This document shows positions 6,650 to 12,708 of a stretch of DNA of 12,708 nt, in pieces; position 1 is the first letter of the stretch, and the number at the start of each line of letters is the position of its first letter. The position numbers and the translations under genes are program-made. The notes beneath the pieces were generated by a model. That model was not told the origin of the DNA, ran no database searches, and saw only the letters and a list, made by a program, of their open reading frames with translations. The stretch is from Pyronema omphalodes. Its lineage: Eukaryota > Ascomycota > Pezizomycetes > Pezizales > Pyronemataceae. Location of the stretch: positions 1-12,708 of the forward strand of contig JAJJXM010000217.1 in the NCBI GenBank assembly GCA_024516155.1, read 5' to 3'.

Positions 6650-8002
6650 TTATAAACGCCCCGAATCCGTATCAATATCCCAAACCTGTTCCTGTTCACC
6701 ATCCTGCTCTTCTCCAGCCCAAGCTTTCTGCATAGCCCCTCTTGTGTTCCATCTCAAAGTCCTACTAATACTATCGATCCATTCTGTCGAATTACTTAGC
6801 ACCGTAGGAAACGGGTATTGTGATGCTGCTATGGTGACAAAGTCTCCCTGTCGTAATTCGATCCGTCCTTTGCCGTCGAATGCACACCAGGCTGTTGCCC
6901 TGGATCCTTTGGGGACAGAGACACGGAGTAGCATCGAGTCGTTGAGAAGCATAGGCCGGAAGCTGAGGGAGTGCGGACAGATTGGAGTAAGTAGGATGGC
7001 TGGAATATCGGGGTGGACGAGAGAGCCACCGGCGCTGAGGGAATAGGCGGTGCTTCCGGTAGGCGTGGAGAATATGCAGCCATCGGCTTGGATTACGGTG
7101 AGGAGGTCGTTGTCGCCGAATAATTCGAGGTTCGAGACGTAAGGGGATGGCCCGCGGTCAATTACCAATTCTATGGAATTGTGTTAGTGAACAGGATTGG
7201 GAAGGGGTGGGAGGAATTGGGGAGACTATATGCGGCCCTACCATTAAGAACTTCAAACTGATCTTTCTCTACCGATTCTCCGTTCTCTTCTCGGTATACG
7301 GTGCAGGTGAATCTCATCCTCATGTTTACCCTCATTCCATCATCCAGTACTTTATCCAAGATTTCCCTGTATAAATCGAATTTAAAATTCGTCAAAAACC
7401 CAAGCGATCCCAAACTGAAGCTTAGTACTGGCGGTACAACTCTCTGAAAAAGCCAACTTGTGAAAAGTACTGTTCCGTCTCCTCCGAGTGTCAAAACCAA
7501 ATCAAATCTCTCCGGCTCACTCCAACACATTTCCGGTGTCCAGTACTGTTAATTTCTCTCCGTGACCCATCTCCTCTACCCCCCTTGCATTAAACCGTTG
7601 ACTCCTTTGCAGCTTCTTATCCACATACACCATCGTCCCCTTATTAGCCATCAACCAAACCGCCAACTCTCTTGTCAGGGTGACAAGCTCGTTATCCCTT
7701 GCTTTAGTCACTATCATAACGGCTTTAACGGTCATTTTGCAGGTACGACGCTGGAGTTGTCTAGCCACCTCGCGGACTCCGAGTGCAGTTTGCATAAGAC
7801 GGGAATGTGAACGATATTCATCGCCGGCGATCTCTTCTAGTACGCGCTCTACGTTGACTGCGGGGTCGAAGCGTTGATGGTAGAAACATGGTGATTGCAA
7901 CGGAGCAAAGTTTGCGAAGCGAGCGGTGTGGGGAGGTGAAAAGGCGGCGGCGAGAGGGGGAGGAGCGGCGGTGGACGGTGTGTTGATCGAGAGGTTGTTC
8001 AT
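6650..8002 (-). CDS. NAD kinase (ATP-NAD kinase, Utr1-type), with one intron and one frame break
   Basis: Phosphorylates NAD to NADP with ATP; expected in the cytosol. Read from ATG 8002 (A at -3) it has a short Pro/Ala-rich leader, then a conserved fungal block (about residues 38-105: CFYHQRF, LMQTALGVREV, VMIVTKARDN). Next come YWTPEMCW, the nucleotide-binding LTLGGDGTVL (GGDG about 162-165), FSLGSLGFLTNF, the NE motif of NELVIDRGPSPY formed across the intron (about 242-254), TPTGSTAYSLSAGG (about 278-291) and LTPICPHSLSFRP. The tail is acidic and ends at TAA 6650. All expected catalytic motifs are present. Two segments must be joined by skipping: a clear intron at 7171-7241, and a break between 7579 and 7546 that is either a 34-base intron or a one-base frame change. 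Length is about 415-426 residues from this start; coding-like sequence upstream suggests the true start may be farther up. Identity is certain, the 5' structure is not. Confidence 0.95.
7171..7241 (-). other. Spliceosomal intron in NAD kinase, 71 bases
   Basis: Read on the minus strand: donor GTAGGG after AAT-G, branch site CTAAC at 7187-7183, acceptor CCATAG ending at 7171. Splicing joins AAT G with AA TTG to give Asn-Glu-Leu, exactly the conserved NE motif, in phase 1. Length and the branch-to-acceptor distance of about a dozen bases are normal for filamentous fungi. Confidence 0.95.
7546..7579 (-). other. Frame break in NAD kinase: 34-base intron or single-base indel
   Basis: The upstream exon frame runs on through GTA GAG GAG ATG ... 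GAG AAA TTA ACA and hits a stop at 7517. The conserved YWTPEMCW resumes at 7545 in the next frame, whose nearest upstream codon is TAA. Two readings fit. A GTAGAG...TTAACAG intron of 34 bases restores the frame exactly (phase 0) but lacks a good branch site and is very short. Alternatively one surplus base in the AA at 7549-7550 would give EEMGHGEKLQYWTPEM, which reads like the family. I slightly favour the second. Confidence 0.7.
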
Positions 8003-8580
8003 TGTTGAGGGGGTGTCGGTTGTTGCCGCGCAGTGATGTGAGACCGGCTGCAGCTGCTTCTTGGGTGTATTCGTCGACCTCGTCGAGGACTATTCCCATT
8101 GACTGTATTCGCTCTGTCGTAGGTTCCATTGTATCCATTCCCAGTGTAATTTCCCCCATTCGCACCACTCTCTTCATACCCCTGATAAACATACCTAGGC
8201 GAACCCATAGCACCGGCAGACATAATTGACTGGCGAAGATTGGTAGCGATAGACATTGGGGGTAAGCTTAGCGATGGGCGCCGGCTTGCCAACGCTTTTA
8301 GGAGGGTTTGTTGTGGAACTTCTGTAGTGATATTGTTGTGTTTCGGAGGTTTCGCGGGGTGTGCTGGAGACGCGAGGGATATGCTGGTACCAGTTCCACC
8401 GGTAGTAGTGGCGTTCGGAGTTGGAGTTATTCCGCTGCTGCTACTAGGGCCCGTAGTGTTCGACACGTTATTTGTGTCTGGAATTGGGTTTATGTTCGCC
8501 CCGTTATTCGTGTTTGAAACTGGATTATGTTTGATCCACTCTTGTTGTTCCTTTCGTTCGCTCCACCTGATCCAGATCCT
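8003..8580 (-). pseudogene. Coding-like N-terminal extension of NAD kinase locus, frame-broken
   Basis: Read on the minus strand, 8580 to about 8158 is one open frame: an EQQEWIKHNPVSNTNNG stretch, a Ser/Thr/Pro/Gly-rich linker, then LLKALASRRPSLSLPP and MSIATNLRQSIMSAG. At the five-base G run (8153-8157) coding quality moves to the next frame (MDTMEPTTERIQSMG, VLDEVDEYTQEAAAAG). At the five-base C run (8009-8013) it moves again, into the NAD kinase frame just before its ATG. No AG acceptor exists between VLDEVDE and that frame, so an intron cannot explain the second switch. Removing one base from each run would give one continuous protein. This may therefore be a normal N-terminal domain affected by sequence errors, a decaying gene, or chance open frames in low-complexity DNA. 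'Pseudogene' is used for want of a better class. Confidence 0.5.
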
Positions 8581-8589
8581 GTTCCTGTT

Positions 8590-8828
8590 CGACTCTTGTT
8601 GTTCGCTTCGCTTCTTGCCTTCGTGTTCCGGAGAAACTCTTCGTCTCGGGCAGCTTGGTATTCTCTGTCAACGAATACTTTTTCAGGCAACTGAAAGACC
8701 TCGTGGAAAGCATCGACCAAATTCGGGGTCGGAGGGGGGAAAGATCCTGGTGGGAGAGGAGTATTCGGAGCTGTAGTTAGGCTTGCGATATTTGGAAGTA
8801 GATTGAGATGGTTGATGATGATGATGAC
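8590..8828 (-). CDS. Coding-like block of unknown identity (exon fragment)
   Basis: The minus-strand frame with codons starting at 8819 gives a well-formed protein-like stretch: hydrophobic INHLNLLPNIASLTTAP, a Pro-rich link, then NLVDAFHEVFQLPEKVFVD and REYQAARDEEFLRNTKARS. Codon choice looks natural and there are no simple repeats. I do not recognise the family. The frame closes upstream at a TGA near 8932 and fades into low-complexity downstream, where another frame (RKEQQEWIKHNP) takes over. It may be part of an extended NAD kinase N-terminus or the end of a separate minus-strand gene. A CTAACTACAG sequence at 8773-8782 (minus) could be a splice acceptor with an unusually close branch site. 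Confidence 0.5.
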
Positions 8829-9144
8829 GGCGAGTCTTGTTCGAAGACTGTGATGAAGAGTTCTGCTGCAGCGGGTGTATGAGAGGAGGGGGAGGAGGAG
8901 GAGGATCTCGGTGAAGTCGAAGGTGAAGGCTCAGTCGGAGGAGGAGATGTCAAAGGTAAAGTCTGCGCTTCAGGTTCAGAAATCCCCCCTCCAGTAGAAG
9001 ACGGCGGCAGACTCCCCCGGCTATCAACTCCTCCGCAGGCTTCTAATGCAACTTGGGCGTTGGCTTTGTTATCCCCCATCCCGGTTCCCGGCCCACTACC
9101 GTAACTTCTTCGCTGCGGCGTGCCGATATTTGCGGGGATGACAT
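8777..9144 (-). CDS. Possible 5' exon: Ser/Pro-rich N-terminal region
   Basis: On the minus strand an ATG at 9144 sits in a good context (CACACCATGTC) and opens a short frame (MSSPQISARRSEEVTVVG). The neighbouring frame, with its first ATG at 9079, is open for 100 residues (GDNKANAQVALEACGG, then long Ser/Pro/Thr tracts, stop at 8777). Ser-rich stretches are open in more than one frame, so frame choice is weak here. This may be the start of the same gene that ends in the NAD kinase core, but I cannot connect the parts with standard splice sites. Confidence 0.35.
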
Positions 9145-9149
9145 GGTGT

Positions 9150-9680
9150 GCTTATTATTTTTGGATAGACTAGAAAGGCTAGATAATTACCCTGGTAAAT
9201 CTACCGAATTTGGAAAAGCTCGGACCCGGGACGCCCTTTTTTCTTTTTTTTTAAATTTGAGATTTGAGATTGAAAAGGCAAAGCAGGTTCAACAAAAGGG
9301 CCGTTCGTTCTTTGGTCAGTCAGGCTAATTGATTAATCTGCAACGGAGGTATTCTGTTGGTAAATGGTAAATGGTAATAATAATAATGAAACCCCGTATG
9401 ATTTTATTCGATATCAGATGAGGAAGATGCGATCGATATACAGTAGTCTTTGAGATGCGACGTCTGGAATTGGTATTTGATGACCCTGAAATTTAATTTC
9501 GATGGAAGGAAGGTGTGGCGGATTATGCAGGTATTGTTGATTATTGCAGGTATTTTGTGGATTATACAGTAATACAGTAATAATGCAGGTAAGCGTAAGG
9601 GCTATTTCGTTCGATGACGGCGATAGGAGATGGCGATGAAAGCGGTCAGCCGTGGTGCTGTTGTGCTTAATCAATCAACC
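9150..9680. other. Putative promoter side of the minus-strand gene, with small repeats
   Basis: Mostly unique. It contains GGTAAAT repeats and a TAA/ATA run (9356-9388), and GCAGGTATT/TTGTGGATTAT words (9527-9600). An 86-residue minus-strand ORF (9414-9674) has no recognisable domain. No TATA element stands out. Confidence 0.4.
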
Positions 9681-9683
9681 GAC

Positions 9684-9707
9684 GCAGCTTGTGCAGCTTG
9701 TGCAGCT
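9684..9707. repeat. GCAGCTTGT nonamer, about 2.7 copies
   Basis: Two full units and a partial one, GC-richer than most arrays in the window. Confidence 0.85.
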
Positions 9708-9875
9708 CGGGAGTCTATTCTATTCCGAGCTTTGCAGAGAAGAAGCTCGAGACGAGAACAGATAAAAGCCCTTGTGGCTTAACAGGTCGAAGCAAGAAGG
9801 CGTTGAAGGCGCTGAAGGCTCTGGAATCTGGAAATCCGAAGCTATTTCCCCCCTGTGGCTGCTGCTGATATCCGT

Positions 9876-9908
9876 CAGTCAGTCAGATCAGATCAAATCA
9901 GTCAAGTC
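9876..9908. repeat. CAGT/ATCAG small tandem words
   Basis: TCAGTCAGTCAG followed by ATCAGATCAAATCAGTCAAG. Confidence 0.75.
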
Positions 9909-9986
9909 TATGACCCTATCAACCACAACCACAATCGCATCAACAAAAAAAAAGAACCAAGCTCCGTCCATCTATAGTGCCTTGCC

Positions 9987-10034
9987 ATGGTGCTGCTATG
10001 GTGCTGCTATGGTGCTGCTATGGTGCTGCTATGG
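9987..10034. repeat. 11-base array ATGGTGCTGCT, four copies
   Basis: Four perfect copies with period 11, then a short ATGGC/ATGGT tail. The unit length rotates the reading frame at every copy. Confidence 0.93.
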
Positions 10035-10166
10035 CATGGTATGGTTGGTATCAACAGTGCCCAGATTCCACCAACACCAACCCATCCGCCGAAATCCAAC
10101 GTGACTGCAGATCGGGAGCATCCGAACTTGATTTAGGATACCGCGCGGGAACGGAGCGACAAACCT

Positions 10167-10201
10167 AATGATCTAATGACCTATGACCTATGACTATGAC
10201 T
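10167..10201. repeat. CTAATGAC/CTATGAC octamer-heptamer array
   Basis: About five units shrinking from eight to six bases. Confidence 0.8.
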
Positions 10202-10223
10202 TAATGGTGCGGGGGGTGATGGC

Positions 10224-10295
10224 GACGGTTGACGGAGACTGTGACGGTTTGACGGAGACTGTGACGGTTGACGGAGACTGTGACGGTTGACGGTG
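10224..10295. repeat. 19-base minisatellite GACGGTTGACGGAGACTGT, 3.7 copies
   Basis: Three full units (one with an extra T) and a partial fourth. GACGG occurs twice within each unit. Confidence 0.93.
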
Positions 10296-10620
10296 AAGAA
10301 ACGGAACGAAAAAGATGATAAGGCGAAAGGAACGAAATAATGGCACCAAAATTTTATAGCTTGTTGACAGAACTGTTGATCGACGAATGAATAGCTTCTC
10401 ACAGGCTTCTAGCCGCTATGGATGGATTGCCGATATGTGTGTGTATGTTGGAGCTAAAGATTTTCTGCGATGCGATGCGAGGCGGCGACTATGTCCATAA
10501 AGTGAAGATAAGAAAAGAGCAGTATTCTGTAAGTTCAGAGTAGGTTGGAAGCAAGAGTAAAGTCTGTAGCAACTACGACAAAAAAAATAAAAAAAAGCTG
10601 GGGGATATGGTGGTAAGTAA
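10296..10620. other. Unique stretch, gene-free
   Basis: Holds a GCGATGCGATGCGA run (about 10467-10480) and an A-rich tract (10578-10597). No gene or RNA is seen. Confidence 0.4.
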
Positions 10621-10653
10621 AGCGACGAAAAGCGACGAAAAGCGACCGAAAAG
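10621..10653. repeat. AGCGACGAAA decamer, about three copies
   Basis: Two perfect units and a third with one inserted C. Confidence 0.9.
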
Positions 10654-10699
10654 CTGGGCTGAGCTGATTACAAGCTGGAGCTGTTTGATATCGATATGT

Positions 10700-10850
10700 A
10701 TCGCGATGGCTGTTTTAGTTTTAACAGTTTTTGTTTTTTTATTTTTTTATTTTTTTTTTCTGCACGGCTAGCTGTGTGTATGTCTGTATATATAGTCGAC
10801 CCTAGTATTCTAGTATTGCAGTATCGAGTGTATTCTAGAACTTTGCTGGT
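10700..10850. other. T-rich tract and TAGTATT words, gene-free
   Basis: Poly-T from about 10728 to 10762, then repeated CTAGTATT/CAGTAT/GTATTCTAG words (10803-10840). Confidence 0.5.
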
Positions 10851-10912
10851 GGTTGTGGTGGTGGTGGGGGGGTGGCGGGCGGGTAGGTAGGTATGTAGGT
10901 AGGTAGGTAGGC
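10851..10912. repeat. GGT/GTG tract then TAGG tetramers
   Basis: GTGGTGGTGG with a run of seven G, a GGGC patch, then about seven TAGG units (one TATG) from 10883. Confidence 0.88.
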
Positions 10913-10926
10913 GAACAGAGCGTTGA

Positions 10927-10960
10927 CAGATTGTGCAGATTGTGCAGATTGTACAGATTG
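10927..10960. repeat. CAGATTGTG nonamer, 3.8 copies
   Basis: Four units, the third ending in A instead of G, followed by GCTACAGCTACAG hexamers. Confidence 0.92.
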
Positions 10961-11382
10961 CTATATGATAGCTACAGCTACAGTAGGCTGCGGTGCGGAT
11001 TAAAAAAAAAAAAACAAGATACAGATGAAAACAAGATATACAGAACAGTAAAATAGACCCCTCTCCACTCCGTCCTGCTCTAGCTCCTAGCTCACCTGTG
11101 AACCGAACCCAATGAGCCCATGAGCTGTACCCTATCGAGCCTATGGAGCAATTGGACTGCCCTTAAACCACAGTATCAGACCATCGAACTATCAAACTAT
11201 CAGACTATTGTACTGTATGAGAATCCTTAACATCAACCAACACCGAAACCCACGCGTAAAATGCAGTTGTGGTTATGATTCCTTGGGTTTTTTTCGTAAC
11301 TGATCATACGTACATATAACTTCTGCAAGGAGCATGGAGTATTTTAGGCGCCCGGGTGTTTTTGCTTGCTGGGTTGTTGGGT
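10961..11382. other. Unique stretch, gene-free
   Basis: Includes an A run (11002-11014) and CATCGAACTATCAAACTATC-like words (11182-11215). No gene is seen. Confidence 0.4.
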
Positions 11383-11482
11383 GGAGGGGTGGATGGGGAT
11401 TGGGGAGGGGGAGGGGGTTGGTTCGGATGGGAATTACGGGATGGGATGGGGGAGGGAGGAGGAGGGATGGGGATGGGGGATA
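11383..11482. repeat. G-rich quadruplex-prone tract
   Basis: Irregular GGGGT, GGGGA and GGAGG words with many G runs of three to five on the plus strand. No unit is strictly repeated. Confidence 0.8.
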
Positions 11483-11524
11483 CGATAGATAGAATCCCAG
11501 AGCCATGAAACCTACGGAACAGAT

Positions 11525-11626
11525 ACAATACAATACAATAGCACCAATACCAATACCAATACCAATACCAATACCAATACCAATACCAATACCAATACCA
11601 ACAAGCAACAAGCAACAAGCAACAAA
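11525..11626. repeat. ACAAT pentamers, ACCAAT hexamers x9, CAAGCAA heptamers
   Basis: Three short arrays in series: three ACAAT-type units (11525-11539), nine perfect ACCAAT units plus one ACCAAC (11543-11602), and about three CAAGCAA units (to 11626). The hexamer gives ten CCAA(T/C) motifs at six-base spacing. The minus-strand ORFs across it (alternating Gly-Ile or Trp-Tyr) are artefacts. Confidence 0.95.
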
Positions 11627-11725
11627 CAATAAGAATTCCTTACCATAAAAAAACACACAGATTTTAGCTACGTAAACGTAATAAAAAGCAAATGACGATA
11701 TGTGTAGATATATATACATGTACCG

Positions 11726-11746
11726 GTACCGAGTACCGAGTACCGA
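11726..11746. repeat. GTACCGA heptamer, three copies
   Basis: Three perfect units next to TACCGGTA, itself a palindrome. Confidence 0.9.
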
Positions 11747-11802
11747 GTTTGATGGTATGTATGGTATAGGGCAATTACTGCAGCTTGTAATCTGCAGGCA
11801 AC

Positions 11803-11818
11803 AACCATGGCCATGGTT
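11803..11818. other. 16-base perfect palindrome AACCATGGCCATGGTT
   Basis: Perfectly self-complementary. CTGCAG occurs twice just upstream (about 11779 and 11792), and GTACATAC occurs twice just downstream. It could be a dimeric-factor site; nothing in the window shows which gene it would control. Confidence 0.6.
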
Positions 11819-11920
11819 TATGGTGCAGTATATTCGCACTTTTTGTCTTATGTACATACGACTGTACATACATATCATGAACGTGCGGAACGGAACGGTG
11901 TGTTGTTTTAAGGGCACCAG

Positions 11921-11930
11921 ATATATAAAA
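11921..11930 (+). promoter_or_regulatory. TATA-box-like element (ATATATAAAAG)
   Basis: A good match to a eukaryotic TATA box. No convincing ORF follows within the window, so the element may be fortuitous or belong to a gene beyond the right edge or to a non-coding transcript. Confidence 0.25.
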
Positions 11931-12170
11931 GTGAAGCAAAAACCACTGCTACAACTACAAGGCTATAACTATCAAGGCTGATACAAAGTATTATAAATCA
12001 TTACAAATCGTCCATAATTAATCTGGGAGGTTTCATAATTTAAAGCTCAAAATCTCAACTAAGAACCTGCGAAGTGTGATGAAGCATCTTGAAGCATTAT
12101 GAAGCAAGGCTGTATAGGTTATATAGGCTATATAAGCTAGGCTACATATTGCGTTACAAATAAGGATAAT

Positions 12171-12200
12171 AATCATAATCATAATCATAATCATAATCAG
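12171..12200. repeat. AATCAT hexamer, five copies
   Basis: Four perfect units and a fifth ending in G. Confidence 0.93.
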
Positions 12201-12412
12201 AGTAATAGGATCAGAATTGAAATCCGTATCTCAAGACCCCATACCCACTGTATCAAATCGAATAAACAGTAACGGATGGTATGGTAACGATTCAATAACC
12301 TCACCTCATATCCCATCATCATCATTAACCATATCCGCAATAGCCGCAGTAACTCGGGACTGACGTATGTACATAACATACAACAAATAACTTCAATTAC
12401 GCGCCGTACCTA
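12201..12412. other. Unique gene-free stretch
   Basis: No ORF, RNA or repeat that I can support. Confidence 0.4.
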
Positions 12413-12525
12413 GATGGATGGATACCCTACCCTGCCTATCATACCCCACCCCGCCATACCTACACTATCCTATCTTATCCTATCCTATCCCACCATACCA
12501 TACCTACCATACCATACTATCCTGG
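12413..12525. repeat. CCTAT/CCATAC pentamer-hexamer array
   Basis: TACCCTACCCTGCC, then four to five TATCC units (12467-12490), then CCATAC units (12491-12518). The plus strand has almost no G. Confidence 0.85.
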
Positions 12526-12708
12526 CGATTTATAGGCATTATTTTCATATCGACTGACTCCGCCGCAGGTCAACCACCACTTCACATACCCTGCATATAT
12601 ACCCTGGGTATAGGTAGAGTTAGAGTTATAGTTAAGCGAGGGATGACGATGGGATACATACGATGTGAAACCCCGAAAAAAACAAATCACGGGATTATGT
12701 ATGAAAAT
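12526..12708. other. Right edge, unique
   Basis: A few TATACCCTGGGTATA and TTAGAGTTATAGTTA words; nothing else seen. Confidence 0.4.

Larger units (their letters stand above)
11627..12165. other. Mostly unique stretch with palindromes
   Basis: Holds the features listed separately at 11726, 11803 and 11921, TTGAAGCAT words (12080-12108) and TATATAGGCTATATAAGC words (12116-12142). No gene is seen. Confidence 0.4.

Noticed and set aside
8009..8103. Ordinary intron joining the VLDEVDE frame to the NAD kinase frame
   Set aside because: No AG acceptor occurs between the end of the first coding-like stretch and the start of the conserved kinase N-terminal block.
8240..8776. 178-residue plus-strand ORF
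   Set aside because: It is antisense to better coding signal on the minus strand and has no recognisable domain.
9270..9300. tRNA B-box-like GGTTCAA
   Set aside because: No matching A box, cloverleaf or acceptor pairing around it; no tRNA was found elsewhere.
9053..9328. Plus-strand ORF near the presumed 5' end of the minus-strand gene
   Set aside because: Likely antisense shadow; the first half overlaps a better minus-strand frame and the second half is T-rich.
11273..11917. 214-residue minus-strand ORF
   Set aside because: Its centre is the translated ACCAAT array and its end a C-rich tract; the rest has no domain.

Overview
The window looks like nuclear DNA of a filamentous ascomycete (Pezizomycotina-type fungus). 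The evidence is one clearly recognisable protein, a Utr1-type NAD kinase on the minus strand. It is interrupted by a 71-base intron of fungal style (GT donor, CTAAC branch site, AG acceptor), and its sequence blocks read like filamentous-ascomycete NAD kinases. I cannot name genus or species from sequence alone.

Layout: (1) 1-435, plus strand: the 3' end of an unidentified protein-coding gene, open at the left edge. (2) 436-about 6440: six kilobases with no convincing gene, packed with tandem arrays of short units (2 to 20 bases) in many unrelated sequences, a purine/pyrimidine switch near 3.7-4.05 kb, and one imperfect inverted repeat (5366-5580) that could be a miniature transposon or a large hairpin. 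(3) 6444-6626, plus strand: a weak candidate for a small secreted protein or a last exon, tail-to-tail with the NAD kinase. (4) 6650-8002, minus strand: NAD kinase core, followed upstream (8003-9144) by coding-like low-complexity stretches that fit an N-terminal extension or a second gene but do not stay in one frame. (5) 9150-12708: more gene-free DNA with many short tandem arrays, G-rich and CCAAT-rich patches, and a palindrome/TATA-like cluster near 11.7-11.93 kb.

The two supported genes face each other across the satellite-rich interval. Nothing links them functionally. The most notable points are the extreme variety and density of simple arrays, the inverted repeat at 5366-5580, and the reading-frame breaks in the NAD kinase locus. 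Those breaks could be very small introns, real lesions, or consensus errors at short homopolymers. I found no rRNA, tRNA, CRISPR array, autonomous transposon or virus-like gene.
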